Assembly: GCF_023715485.1 (NCBI RefSeq)
Contig: NZ_JAMBOF010000022.1
Span: forward strand, 1 to 62,312
Direction: 5' to 3'
DNA from: Mesobacillus subterraneus
GTDB lineage: Bacteria; Bacillota; Bacilli; Bacillales; Cytobacillaceae
DNA length: 62,312 nucleotides
The notes under the pieces were generated by a model. That model had not been told where the DNA came from, did no database searches, and was given only the letters and a program-made list of their open reading frames with translations. The position numbers and the translations under genes are program-made. Below, piece after piece: positions 7,163 to 15,024 of the stretch (positions within the stretch are counted from its first letter, which is position 1; each line of letters opens with the position of its first letter).

Positions 7163-7723
7163 TTGAAAAATAAAATGAACGAGTTATTTGAACTTGAAAG
7201 AAGTGTTCATGTTCTATATTCCTATGAAGGAATGCAGAATTACATTGAACAGGCGGTCAGTTTTATCCATGATGGTATTCTCGCTGGGGATTACGTTATT
7301 TTTATTGAAAATGATCGTATATATATGAGCATTCACGCTGAACTGAGCAAACGGTTAACAGAAAGCCAAATGAAATTTGTTCACAGAGTAAACAACTTCG
7401 ATTTTTATTACTCAAGTGGCAGTTATCATCCACCTGCCATCACTGAATACTTTGAGAAAACGGTGCAGCCATACGTGGGAAATAAAAGGTCTTTCAGATC
7501 ATGGGCACATGTGGAGTGGGCCTCTATGAAAGATCCGCTGCATATCATTAAAGATTTTGAGAAGGTAGTAGACAAAGCTGTCAATCAATTATCGTTTCCG
7601 TTAATTTGTGCATACGAAGGAGCCAAAATGCCAGATCACCTCAAAACGATTTTGATGGAAACACATCCTTATGTTCTTACGCAAGATGGTTTCATCGTCT
7701 CTGAACAATATCAGGAAGCATAA
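7163..7723 (+). CDS. MEDS-domain sensory protein
   Basis: 186 residues. SVHVLYSYEGMQNYIEQAVSFI, DGILAGDYVIFIEN, FYYSSGSYHPPAI and SFPLICAYEGAKMP follow the MEDS (DcmR sensory) layout. This RecA-like fold is common in Bacilli next to anti-sigma or histidine-kinase partners, but here it stands alone with no output domain. TTG 7163 is chosen because AGGGGTGATC precedes it by 2-6 nt; the upstream ATG 7130 has no site. Probably a single-domain signalling protein; ligand unknown. Confidence 0.75.
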   Translation: MKNKMNELFELERSVHVLYSYEGMQNYIEQAVSFIHDGILAGDYVIFIENDRIYMSIHAELSKRLTESQMKFVHRVNNFDFYYSSGSYHPPAITEYFEKTVQPYVGNKRSFRSWAHVEWASMKDPLHIIKDFEKVVDKAVNQLSFPLICAYEGAKMPDHLKTILMETHPYVLTQDGFIVSEQYQEA

Positions 7724-7743
7724 GGACGGTTCTATACTATAAA

Positions 7744-7788
7744 AAAGGAAGGCCTTCTGTGTATTTATACAGAACAGCCTTCCTTTTC
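7744..7788 (+). terminator. Terminator after the MEDS gene
   Basis: AAGGAAGGC...TTCTGTGTA-TTTA-TACAGAA...GCCTTCCTTTT makes a long hairpin ending in TTTTC. A-rich on the other side, so it may serve the converging minus-strand gene too. Confidence 0.8.
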
Positions 7789-7804
7789 TCATACAGCTTT
7801 GATT

Positions 7805-8104
7805 TTACAGCTTTGATACATAGTTGCTTTTCGTATTCGATTCCTTCTCCAGTTCTTCCAATTGCATCTGCGGAAAACAATTGGTGATCTGATATTCTGA
7901 ATCAGGCTGGGTAAGACCTTTCACTGCCGGATCGACATCCGCATCGACACTTTCCATCTGGTCAGTTTTCTTGCTGTTCCTCATATCCGTATCCTCAAGA
8001 AACTTAACAGCTGCTTTCTGGCTCTTCCGATAAACAGCGGTGAGCAAAGCGGCACCTCCTGAAAGCAATGAGACATAGAGCAATTTCTTTTGAGACTTTT
8101 TCAT
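7805..8104 (-). CDS. Hypothetical membrane-anchored protein
   Basis: 99 residues from ATG 8104 (AAAGGAGG 7 nt upstream). A basic start (MKKSQKK) and one hydrophobic segment (about 8-26) are followed by a charged, probably soluble tail with DVDPAVKGLTQPDSEYQITNCFPQMQLEELE. It could be a membrane anchor or uncleaved signal. Family not recognised. Confidence 0.65.
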   Translation of the reverse strand: MKKSQKKLLYVSLLSGGAALLTAVYRKSQKAAVKFLEDTDMRNSKKTDQMESVDADVDPAVKGLTQPDSEYQITNCFPQMQLEELEKESNTKSNYVSKL

Positions 8105-8145
8105 CGTTTTCCTCCTTTCCAAATTTAACTTCTCTTACCTCTGTA

Positions 8146-8170
8146 ATTCCCGTTTATTAGGGTTTTAAAA
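8146..8170 (-). promoter_or_regulatory. Candidate sigma-B promoter
   Basis: On the minus strand TTTTAA, 13 bp, GGGAAT resembles the sigma-B consensus GTTTAA-N12-15-GGGWAT, about 40 nt upstream of ATG 8104. General-stress control of this gene is a guess. Confidence 0.35.
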
Positions 8171-8292
8171 GTCACAGTTATTTTCTGTGCGTTTTTTATG
8201 AGAACCAACAAACAACCAATATACCTATATAGGTATTAAATTACATAAAAGGGAAACCTTTGCCATAATTCGTTCATATCATTTCGACGGAT

Positions 8293-8362
8293 TTGTGAAT
8301 TGATCTTGAGAATCCACTATTTTCACGGTGGATTTGATATTTTATAAGTGTAGTAATAATAA
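8293..8362 (+). promoter_or_regulatory. Promoter of DoxX copy 1 with decayed Rex/Fnr box
   Basis: TTGATA (8334-8339), 17 bp, TAATAA (8357-8362). The upstream block TGCCATAATTCGTTCA is shared with copies 2 and 3. The box here reads TTGTGAATTGATCTTGAG (8293-8310): the left half is intact and the right half lost. Confidence 0.55.
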
Positions 8363-8385
8363 TTCATTTTTGGAGAGTGAAGATG

Positions 8386-8901
8386 ATGATGGCGAAATGG
8401 TTAAGGGAAAACAATATTGCTGCTGGCCTGTTGACTGTGATTAGGGTTTGGCTTGGATACAACTGGATGACTGCTGGATGGGGCAAGCTGACTGGTGAAG
8501 GATTCGACGCCTCTGGGTATTTGAAAAATGCCGTTGCGAATCCGGTTAAGGGTCCAGACGGAAACATGGTGTATGGGTGGTACGTGAGCTTCCTTGAAAA
8601 CTTTGCAATCCCGAACGTCGATCTCTTCAACTTCATTGTTCCGCTTGGTGAATTCCTGGTAGGTCTTGGTTTGATCCTAGGCACACTGACAACTGCTGCA
8701 ATGTTCTTCGGCCTAGTGATGAACTTCAGTTTCTTCTTAGCTGGAACTGTATCTCATAACCCAACTGACATCTTCTTCGGCTTCATCATCCTGTTCGCTG
8801 GCTACAACGCAGGCAAATATGGCTTGGACCGCTGGATCGTACCATTCCTTCGCAAAAATGTTTTCAAGCGCGGAGAAGAATCTGCACATAAAGCTGCTTA
8901 A
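8386..8901 (+). CDS. DoxX family membrane protein, copy 1
   Basis: 171 residues, four hydrophobic helices. AGLLTVIRVWLGYNWMTAGWGKLTG (helix 1), LVGLGLILGTLTTAAMFFGLVMNFSFFLAGT (helices 2-3) and FFGFIILFAGYNAGKYGLD (helix 4) are DoxX/TQO-small-subunit features. Three ATG codons in a row make the start uncertain; 8386 aligns with the other copies. It differs from copies 2 and 3 at about ten residues. DoxX proteins are linked to quinol oxidation or thiol-stress defence; exact role unknown. Confidence 0.85.
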   Translation: MMAKWLRENNIAAGLLTVIRVWLGYNWMTAGWGKLTGEGFDASGYLKNAVANPVKGPDGNMVYGWYVSFLENFAIPNVDLFNFIVPLGEFLVGLGLILGTLTTAAMFFGLVMNFSFFLAGTVSHNPTDIFFGFIILFAGYNAGKYGLDRWIVPFLRKNVFKRGEESAHKAA

Positions 8902-8930
8902 CCTTAGTTAAATCCCCCTTTAATATAAAT

Positions 8931-8962
8931 TGGCTGCCGAGTTTTCTCGGCAGCCATTTTTT
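8931..8962 (+). terminator. Terminator of DoxX copy 1
   Basis: TGGCTGCCGAG-TTTT-CTCGGCAGCCA followed by T6. The preceding AACCTTAGTTAAATCCCCCT is conserved after all three copies. Confidence 0.92.
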
Positions 8963-8994
8963 CGATGATTGAGGTACGATACTGTCCTCGTGCT

Positions 8995-9462
8995 TCAACG
9001 ATTTTCGATCATCTTCTGGTCAAGATAATTCAGAATCATTTCCCATGCCGAGTCATGCCGGCTTTTGGATTCTTCATCGGGAAATCCTTTGTGCGTGAGG
9101 CTTAAAAGGGTTCCATTCTGTTTGGGTTCAAGCTCGATTGTCACGACTGTTTCAGCGCCTTTTGTTCCGGAAGCTCCGGTTAACCATGTGAATTCAATCA
9201 AGCGTTCTGGCATTAACCGAAGGAACCTTCCGTAATGAGGGTGACGCTGCTCCACGCTGTCTTCAGCGGCTTTGAAGACGGTCTCAAAGAAAAAGACTGA
9301 ATTGACCTCTGCCTTCATCATCAGTGTTCCGGGTGCCGCAAACCACTCGTCGAATTTCTCGGTCCATGCTTTATAAAGGACATCCGGTGCTGACTCCATT
9401 AAACGTTCAACCGTGAAGCCAAGCGGTCTTGTTGAAAGGTCAGGTATTGTTATAGGTTCCAT
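8995..9462 (-). CDS. SRPBCC (AHSA1-like) domain protein
   Basis: 155 residues. VERLMESAPDVLYKAWTEKFDEWF (N-terminal helix-grip entry), then FFFETVFKAAEDSVEQRHPHYGRFLRLMPERLIEFTW and TVVTIELEPKQNGTLLSLTHKGFPDEES match the activator-of-Hsp90-like START fold. Such proteins bind hydrophobic ligands; substrate unknown. AGGAGAA precedes the ATG. Last gene of a minus-strand trio with the DUF1801 and VOC genes, all spaced by under 30 nt. Confidence 0.85.
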   Translation of the reverse strand: MEPITIPDLSTRPLGFTVERLMESAPDVLYKAWTEKFDEWFAAPGTLMMKAEVNSVFFFETVFKAAEDSVEQRHPHYGRFLRLMPERLIEFTWLTGASGTKGAETVVTIELEPKQNGTLLSLTHKGFPDEESKSRHDSAWEMILNYLDQKMIENR

Positions 9463-9478
9463 CGCAGGTTCTCCTATT

Positions 9479-9901
9479 CTACTTGTTAGGATAAAGTTCC
9501 TGTAAAAATTTCACGGATTGGTTGATTAATGCTTTTAGGACATCAACATCTATATCCGCCACTTTATTTATGTACACACAGGCTTTTCCCGATGTATGTT
9601 TGCCAAACTCCTGTAACAATGTTTCTCTTTCCGTGTCCCCAGTAGCAAAATACAAACTGATCTTCGCTTTCCGAGGGGAGAAGCCAACGAGTGGCGCATC
9701 GCCTTCGTGACCGGTGTCATACTTATAATGATAGGAACCAAATCCGATAATGCTCGGTCCCCACATCTTCGCTGGATAACCAGTTGTTTCTGTAAAAATA
9801 TCCAATAACCGGTACGCATCCTCGCGCTTTTTCGGGCTGTCGACAGCTTCGATGAACTCAATGACACTATTATCATTTTCTTTTGTTTTCAGTTCGTACA
9901 T
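9479..9901 (-). CDS. DUF1801 domain protein
   Basis: 140 residues. DAYRLLDIFTETTGYPAKMWGPSIIGFGSYHYKYDTGHEGDAPLVGFSPRKAKISLYF is the DUF1801 core (YdhG-like fold). The C terminus VYINKVADIDVDVLKALINQSV is also typical. GGAGAAT lies 8 nt upstream of ATG. It is 16 nt from the SRPBCC gene and 24 nt from the VOC gene, so one transcript is likely. DUF1801 and AHSA1 genes often travel together; activity unknown. Confidence 0.85.
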   Translation of the reverse strand: MYELKTKENDNSVIEFIEAVDSPKKREDAYRLLDIFTETTGYPAKMWGPSIIGFGSYHYKYDTGHEGDAPLVGFSPRKAKISLYFATGDTERETLLQEFGKHTSGKACVYINKVADIDVDVLKALINQSVKFLQELYPNK

Positions 9902-9925
9902 ATCTAGGATTCTCCATTCGTTTTT

Positions 9926-10297
9926 TTATCTATGTTGGTCAAATAGGATCTGATTGCCGTCGGGGTCTTCAATCGTAAAATGGGCTGGTCCTTCACCTGA
10001 TTCATCTGCTTCAGTCAGGAACTTTATTCCGTCAGCTTTAAGCTGTTTTTGAAGTTCCCGAACATCCGTGAAGCTTTCCAGATTTTCGGCATTTTGGTTC
10101 CATCCTGGATTGAAGGTGAGTATATTCTTTTCAAACATCCCCTGGAACAGTCCGATAATGCAATTTTCATTCTTCATGATCAGCCAATTTTGAGTAATGT
10201 CTCCACCCAGGGCTTGAAATCCCAGATTTTCGTAAAAAGATTTTGAAGCTGCAATGTCTTTAACCGTTAGGCTTACTGAAAATGCACCAAGTTTCAT
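9926..10297 (-). CDS. VOC (glyoxalase/bleomycin resistance) family protein
   Basis: 123 residues from ATG 10297, which has AAGGTGG 8 nt upstream (the ORF extends to GTG 10309 without a site). [23 protein letters not shown] and [18 protein letters not shown] are the paired beta-alpha-beta-beta-beta units of the VOC fold. Metal-ligand positions are not all clear. First gene of the minus-strand trio between DoxX copies 1 and 2. Confidence 0.85.
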   Translation of the reverse strand: MKLGAFSVSLTVKDIAASKSFYENLGFQALGGDITQNWLIMKNENCIIGLFQGMFEKNILTFNPGWNQNAENLESFTDVRELQKQLKADGIKFLTEADESGEGPAHFTIEDPDGNQILFDQHR

Positions 10298-10439
10298 ATT
10301 TTCTACCACCTTTTATAGATTGAAGATTCTGATATTTACTTTATACCTAGTATAGACAAGCGTTTTGAAATTTACAATGGACGCAGTGTTTTAGTAAAAG
10401 AACCCCTTGCCATAATTCGTTCAAAACATTTCAACAGAA

Positions 10440-10457
10440 TTGTGAATTCATTCACAA
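10440..10457. promoter_or_regulatory. Rex/Fnr-like operator upstream of DoxX copy 2
   Basis: TTGTGAATTCATTCACAA matches the Rex box TTGTGAA-N4-TTCACAA at every fixed position. It also fits the Fnr/Crp pattern TGTGA-N6-TCACA, so the regulator is ambiguous. It ends 23 bp upstream of the -35 (10481). Confidence 0.75.
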
Positions 10458-10480
10458 AAAACCCTATTATCAAGATATAT

Positions 10481-10509
10481 TTGTTATCTTATAAGTGTAC
10501 TAATACTAA
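10481..10509 (+). promoter_or_regulatory. Promoter of DoxX copy 2
   Basis: TTGTTA (10481-10486), 17 bp, TACTAA (10504-10509). Same spacing in all three DoxX copies; about 20 nt to the ATG. Confidence 0.5.
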
Positions 10510-10531
10510 TTAACTTAATGGAGTGAGGAAA

Positions 10532-11047
10532 ATGTTTGCAAAGTGGTTAAGAGAAAACAATATTGCTGCTGGCCTGTTGACTGTCATTAGGGTTTGGCTA
10601 GGATATAATTGGATGACTGCTGGATGGGGTAAATTGACTGGCCCTGGCTTTGACGCTTCTGGCTATTTGAAAAATGCCGTTGCCAATCCGGTTAAGGGTC
10701 CGGACGGAAACATGGTGTACGGATGGTACGTGAGCTTCCTTGAAAACATCGCGATTCCGAACGTCGACCTTTTCAACTTTATCGTTCCACTTGGTGAGTT
10801 CTTGATCGGTCTTGGTTTGATCCTTGGTGCACTGACAACTGCTGCGATGTTCTTCGGCTTAGTGATGAACTTCAGTTTCTTCCTTGCCGGAACTGTATCT
10901 CATAACCCTACTGACATCTTCTTCGGCTTTATTATCCTGTTCGCTGGCTACAACGCAGGTAAATACGGATTAGACCGCTGGGTAGTGCCATTCCTTCGCA
11001 AAAATGTTTTGAAACGCGGAGAAGAAGCCGCACGCAACGCTGCATAA
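10532..11047 (+). CDS. DoxX family membrane protein, copy 2
   Basis: 171 residues, differing from copy 3 by only two substitutions near the C terminus (VLKRGEEAAR versus ILKRGEETAR). Same four-helix plan as copy 1. GGAGTGAGG precedes ATG 10532; an in-frame GTG at 10523 lies inside that site. The gene, its promoter, operator and terminator are all part of the duplicated block. Expected to be a membrane redox-related protein. Confidence 0.87.
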   Translation: MFAKWLRENNIAAGLLTVIRVWLGYNWMTAGWGKLTGPGFDASGYLKNAVANPVKGPDGNMVYGWYVSFLENIAIPNVDLFNFIVPLGEFLIGLGLILGALTTAAMFFGLVMNFSFFLAGTVSHNPTDIFFGFIILFAGYNAGKYGLDRWVVPFLRKNVLKRGEEAARNAA

Positions 11048-11077
11048 CCTTAGTTAAATCCCCCTTTAATATAAAAT

Positions 11078-11107
11078 GGCTGCCGGGAAATCCCGACAGC
11101 CTTTTTT
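11078..11107. terminator. Terminator of DoxX copy 2
   Basis: GGCTGCCGGGA-AA-TCCCGACAGCC with one mismatch, then T6. It lies between converging DoxX copy 2 and the manganese catalase, close to both stops. Confidence 0.88.
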
Positions 11108-11112
11108 CTGTT

Positions 11113-11970
11113 TTAATTATTAAGATCGAAGAGACCGGGAGCATGCTCATTAGGCATATCAGGCATTTCCGGAACCGGATAACCTTTAGGCGGCTCAATG
11201 ACAGATAAGTCGCCGCCATTCCTGCTTGGAGTGGTCCCCTGAAAGACCTCACCGATTCTAGTATCATCCAGCCGGAAATTAAATTGGGCATTATGGAAGC
11301 CCATTTCTACATATTTGCGGCACTCTGGGTATTTGTTCAAATCATAATTGGGAATAGGGAATATTTTTCCCCAATCAACACCTAATGTTTCTAAAGCCTT
11401 AGCAAATGCATTTTGGTGGGCATTATCACGAACGATCAGGAAAGCGATTGTTTCCCTTAACGTTTTATTGGAACTCATCTCGTAAATCCTTGACTTCTGA
11501 AGAACACCGGTGGACTCCAGTACCACGTTATTGAGCAGGTTAGCAACCAGGTTTCCATGGTCGTAGACCCAGGATCCATTCCATGGGTTGCCGCCTGCAT
11601 CGACCGGAAGGGATGCCTTTGCTCCGATAATATAATGGTGAGGATTTGCACCAGATGCAATGACGTCATCCAATGGAGCGCCATCAGAAGCCTGATTGCC
11701 AGGCATGTCTCCACCTGAATCATTTAAAAGCTGGTTAATTGTCGATTGTACGAGTTCCACATGGCTCAGTTCTTCCAAAAATATGCCTCTGATCAGGTCG
11801 CGATATTGTTTCGCCTTTCCTCTGAAATTGGCACTTTGAAACGAGAATTGCATCAGGGTCCTCATTTCTCCAAATTGGCCGCCAAGCGCTTCCTGGAGGA
11901 CTTTTGCAGCATGGGGGTCTGGTTTATCAGGGACAATCATATTGATTAAGTCTTCTTTATAAAAATACAT
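11113..11970 (-). CDS. Manganese catalase
   Basis: 285 residues. The di-manganese four-helix bundle is recognisable: EALGGQFGEMRTLMQFSFQSANFRG (first Glu helix), IFLEELSHVELVQSTINQLL (E-LSHVE), NVVLESTGVLQKSRIYEMS and FLIVRDNAHQNAFAKALETLGV (RDNxHQ). The C terminus FRLDDTRIGEVFQGTTP fits the family. It dismutates hydrogen peroxide. ATG 11970 (MYFYKEDLI) matches the usual start and has AAGGCGG upstream; the track from 12012 would add 14 residues. YjqC/CotJC-like. Flanked by Rex-boxed DoxX genes. Confidence 0.93.
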   Translation of the reverse strand: MYFYKEDLINMIVPDKPDPHAAKVLQEALGGQFGEMRTLMQFSFQSANFRGKAKQYRDLIRGIFLEELSHVELVQSTINQLLNDSGGDMPGNQASDGAPLDDVIASGANPHHYIIGAKASLPVDAGGNPWNGSWVYDHGNLVANLLNNVVLESTGVLQKSRIYEMSSNKTLRETIAFLIVRDNAHQNAFAKALETLGVDWGKIFPIPNYDLNKYPECRKYVEMGFHNAQFNFRLDDTRIGEVFQGTTPSRNGGDLSVIEPPKGYPVPEMPDMPNEHAPGLFDLNN

Positions 11971-12147
11971 TTCATCATCCGCCTTTTTAAAAATTCTTAT
12001 ATATGTTGCCAATCAAAAAGAGCAATTATTCAATGGGATATAGATGAATCAAAGAGTCAGATTCCTTTTTAAAAAAATAGGGAAGACAAAGTACATATAA
12101 CAAAAAGAAATCGTATGCCATAATTCGTTCAAAACATTTCAACAGAA

Positions 12148-12165
12148 TTGTGAATTCATTCACAA
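12148..12165. promoter_or_regulatory. Rex/Fnr-like operator upstream of DoxX copy 3
   Basis: Identical to the box at 10440-10457 (TTGTGAATTCATTCACAA), and in an upstream segment that is identical to that of copy 2 from about 12118 onward. Confidence 0.75.
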
Positions 12166-12188
12166 AAAACCCTATTATCAAGATATAT

Positions 12189-12217
12189 TTGTTATCTTAT
12201 AAGTGTACTAATACTAA
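12189..12217 (+). promoter_or_regulatory. Promoter of DoxX copy 3
   Basis: TTGTTA (12189-12194), 17 bp, TACTAA (12212-12217), same as copy 2. Confidence 0.5.
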
Positions 12218-12239
12218 TTAACTTATTGGAGTGAGGAAA

Positions 12240-12755
12240 ATGTTTGCAAAGTGGTTAAGAGAAAACAATATTGCTGCTGGCCTATTGACTGTCATTAGGG
12301 TATGGCTTGGATACAACTGGATGACTGCTGGATGGGGTAAATTGACTGGCCCTGGCTTTGACGCTTCTGGCTATCTGAAAAATGCCGTTGCCAATCCGGT
12401 TAAGGGTCCGGACGGAAACATGGTGTACGGATGGTACGTGAGTTTCCTTGAAAACATCGCGATTCCGAACGTCGACCTTTTCAACTTTATCGTTCCACTT
12501 GGTGAATTCTTGATCGGTCTTGGTTTGATCCTTGGTGCACTGACAACTGCTGCGATGTTCTTCGGCCTAGTGATGAACTTCAGTTTCTTCCTTGCCGGAA
12601 CTGTATCTCATAACCCAACTGACATCTTCTTCGGCTTCATCATCCTGTTCGCTGGCTACAACGCAGGTAAATACGGCTTAGACCGCTGGGTCGTGCCATT
12701 CCTTCGTAAAAATATCTTGAAACGCGGAGAAGAAACCGCACGCAACGCTGCTTAA
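12240..12755 (+). CDS. DoxX family membrane protein, copy 3
   Basis: 171 residues, nearly identical to copy 2. Most nucleotide differences are third-position changes scattered across the gene, so the duplication is not brand new but the protein is under purifying selection. ATG 12240 follows GGAGTGAGG. Carries the same Rex/Fnr-type operator as copy 2. Confidence 0.87.
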   Translation: MFAKWLRENNIAAGLLTVIRVWLGYNWMTAGWGKLTGPGFDASGYLKNAVANPVKGPDGNMVYGWYVSFLENIAIPNVDLFNFIVPLGEFLIGLGLILGALTTAAMFFGLVMNFSFFLAGTVSHNPTDIFFGFIILFAGYNAGKYGLDRWVVPFLRKNILKRGEETARNAA

Positions 12756-12786
12756 CCTTAGTTAAATCCCCCTTTAATATATATTG

Positions 12787-12819
12787 GCTGCTGAGTAATC
12801 CTCAGCAGCTTATTTTTTT
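12787..12819 (+). terminator. Terminator of DoxX copy 3
   Basis: GCTGCTGAG-TAATC-CTCAGCAGC followed by TTATTTTTTT. Confidence 0.85.
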
Positions 12820-12932
12820 CGGGGAACATCCATTTCAGAAAATTAAACTAACAAATATAAGCAATGGAATTACCGATTATCCCACTGTCAAACCGGGTAA
12901 CTATTAACATAACCAATAAGGAGGTGGCATCC

Positions 12933-13088
12933 ATGAAGATTGAAGTAAAGTGCAATGTAGAAAACTGCAAGTACTGGGCGGAAGGCGATGAATGTGTTGC
13001 TGACTCCATATTTGTCATTGGTGAACACGGCAGAACGGCTGATAATGAAAAAGAAACAGCATGTAAAACATTTGAAAAACGAGAATAG
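12933..13088 (+). CDS. DUF1540 small cysteine protein
   Basis: 51 residues from ATG 12933 with AAGGAGGTGG 6 nt upstream. CNVENCKYWAEGDECVADSIFV, then a third region with CKTFE, shows the four cysteines of DUF1540, probably a metal or disulfide site. Such proteins are common in spore formers; function unknown. Monocistronic, ending in a G-T-rich hairpin. Confidence 0.88.
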   Translation: MKIEVKCNVENCKYWAEGDECVADSIFVIGEHGRTADNEKETACKTFEKRE

Positions 13089-13131
13089 AAAAAATAAGGG
13101 CGGCGTGAAGCCGTTCTCATACATAAGCCTA

Positions 13132-13164
13132 AAGTCTTTTCCTCGGGGAAAGGCTTTTTATTTT
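13132..13164 (+). terminator. Terminator after DUF1540
   Basis: AAGTCTTTTCC-TCG-GGGAAAGGCTT with G-T pairs, then TTTATTTT. Confidence 0.7.
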
Positions 13165-13195
13165 GGCAAAATCTATATTTCACTAGTTCTCTAGC

Positions 13196-13221
13196 TTCTT
13201 AATCAAACGTTTGATTAAGAA
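13196..13221. promoter_or_regulatory. 26-bp perfect palindrome, TetR-type operator candidate
   Basis: Two 13-nt arms, left arm TTCTTAATCAAAC, with centre CG and no spacer. It lies about 120 bp upstream of the double acetyltransferase gene. Symmetric TCAAACGTTTGA cores are typical of TetR-family operators. A partial look-alike (ATCAATCGTTTGATTAAAT) occurs near 52466-52484. The regulator is not in the window. Confidence 0.5.
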
Positions 13222-13340
13222 ACTTGTGATCGGTTCACTTTGGATAACTGAAAAAATCTATCCATTTATTTTCTATTCATCATGGATTCTATCGAATATA
13301 ATCGAACTAATAAGATTTTTCAAAAATGGAGGTGGATTCA

Positions 13341-14285
13341 ATGAAAACCATACAGAATCCATGGATTAAGCTTAAAGAATATATTGTTGCCGAGGACTAT
13401 GATTTAATCAATCAACTCCAGGAGCGATGTATCGAAGTTGATGGGACTGCGCTAAAACTGGAGCTTGATTATAAAATCGGTGTCAGACCGGAAAAGAATG
13501 CCGGTGTTCAAAACATCAATGAATTTATGTATTTTGACGGGGAGCAGCTGATTGGCTATGTAGGGATTTGCAGTTTTGGCGGACCGTGGGAAGTGAATGG
13601 CATTGTCGATCCAGATTACAGGCGCCAAGGTGTGTTCACAAAATTATTTGAACAAGTCCTTGCAGAATGGAAACGCAGAGATTCAGGCAGTATGCTGCTG
13701 CTTAGTGACCGCAAATCGGAATCTGGTCAGAAATTCATAGCTGGAACAGGGGCGCAGTACAAGCATTCAGAGTATGAAATGTATTTGAAAGCAGATGCGC
13801 CAATCGCAACTCAGGACCAATTTTCAGGCATCACTTACAGAAAAGCAACGAATGCAGACGCAAAGGAAATCTCTCGGCAAAATGCAATTTATTTTGACGA
13901 CGAATACAATGAAAATGACTTTGAAGAAACCGAGCAAGATAACCAAGAAGTTATCGATCACACGGAGGAAATGATTCTTCCTGAAGAAGAAGAAAAGCGC
14001 GGGATGACGAGTTACCTCGTTGAAAAAGACGGGCAAATCATCGGAAAAGTTAACCTCCAGCTAACCTCCAAGCTAGGTGCGATCTTTGGACTTGGCGTAT
14101 TGCCCGAGCACCGCCGCAAAGGGTATGGAAGAGCGCTTCTCCTGATGGCAATCGAAAAGCTGAAAGAAGCGAATGCACAGGAAATCATGCTGCAAGTAGC
14201 GGCTGAAAACTCTAACGCACTCAACCTTTATAAGTCATGCGGCTTTGTGGAGACATCCACGATGGATTACTTTGAATTGAAATAG
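13341..14285 (+). CDS. Tandem GNAT acetyltransferase (two domains)
   Basis: 314 residues from ATG 13341 (GGAGGTGG upstream). The N-terminal domain (1-155) has YRRQGVFTKLFEQVL, a variant motif A with Phe in place of the last Gly. The C-terminal domain (about 160-314) has GVLPEHRRKGYGRALLLMAIEKL and NSNALNLYKSCGF, a complete motif A/B. A linker rich in acidic residues (LPEEEEKRG) separates parts of domain 2. The first domain may be structural. Substrate unknown. Confidence 0.87.
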   Translation: MKTIQNPWIKLKEYIVAEDYDLINQLQERCIEVDGTALKLELDYKIGVRPEKNAGVQNINEFMYFDGEQLIGYVGICSFGGPWEVNGIVDPDYRRQGVFTKLFEQVLAEWKRRDSGSMLLLSDRKSESGQKFIAGTGAQYKHSEYEMYLKADAPIATQDQFSGITYRKATNADAKEISRQNAIYFDDEYNENDFEETEQDNQEVIDHTEEMILPEEEEKRGMTSYLVEKDGQIIGKVNLQLTSKLGAIFGLGVLPEHRRKGYGRALLLMAIEKLKEANAQEIMLQVAAENSNALNLYKSCGFVETSTMDYFELK

Positions 14286-14296
14286 GAGAATGGCAG

Positions 14297-14328
14297 ATCC
14301 ACCTCGACTTACTGAGGTGGATTTTTCT
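14297..14328 (+). terminator. Terminator of the tandem GNAT gene
   Basis: ATCCACCTC-GACTTACT-GAGGTGGAT followed by TTTTCT. Confidence 0.85.
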
Positions 14329-14352
14329 ATTGCTCTGGATTAGAACCATACG

Positions 14353-14979
14353 TTAATTTGCCATCTCAATCCCTACCAGATATTTTGATTTTGGGAGATA
14401 ATGGATCTTATATTCTTCACCGATCACTAGTTCGACCTCAAAAATGGTCTGGGTGGTAAAGGTTTCTCCTTCGTCCGATGTATAGAGATACTCGGTTGGC
14501 GCGCTGTACCTCCCTATATCCCTATCAACCTCATAACTCTCCAGCACAATGACTTCTTCTTCTGCACCTTGGCCAACATAGGTAATCGCGTCCGATACAT
14601 AGTTCACCCAATAGGGTCCACCTAAAAAACCATAGGCCAGGCTAAGGGAGAGAACGGTGAGGAGAGTAACAGGGAGAATCGCTCCTTTAGGGTCAAATGC
14701 TTTTTTAGATAAAATCATGTAGGTACTGCCAATCGCAACAAATAAGCCAAAAAGCAAACAAACAATACCCCAAATGCCTATAAGAAAGACTTCTCTAAAG
14801 AAAATGAGGATGAACGGACCGTTCCCCTGATCCCAATAAGAAAAAAAATCTAACTTCATGACAATAGGAGAGATCATAAAAGCCAACAGGATGATCATCG
14901 ATACCCAAAAAGCAGGAGGTAATCCGCTTCTTTTCTTCTTGGCTGTTTCTTTCGGTTTTACACGATTCTTTTTTCCCAT
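14353..14979 (-). CDS. Hypothetical membrane protein
   Basis: 208 residues. A lysine-rich start (1-17) precedes three hydrophobic helices (about 22-42, 57-85 and 100-117), then a C-terminal domain with EEVIVLESYEVDRD, YTSDEGETFTTQTIFEVELVIGEEYKIHYLPKSKYLVGIE. That tail resembles the extracytoplasmic strand-rich domain seen in many Bacillus membrane proteins of unknown function. AAGGAG lies 8 nt before ATG. Lies 45 nt before the next minus-strand stop upstream, so possibly co-transcribed with the GNAT gene behind it. Confidence 0.65.
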   Translation of the reverse strand: MGKKNRVKPKETAKKKRSGLPPAFWVSMIILLAFMISPIVMKLDFFSYWDQGNGPFILIFFREVFLIGIWGIVCLLFGLFVAIGSTYMILSKKAFDPKGAILPVTLLTVLSLSLAYGFLGGPYWVNYVSDAITYVGQGAEEEVIVLESYEVDRDIGRYSAPTEYLYTSDEGETFTTQTIFEVELVIGEEYKIHYLPKSKYLVGIEMAN

Positions 14980-15024
14980 AGTTCGCTCCTTAAATGTGTT
15001 AGCTTTTATACGGGGAACGAACCC

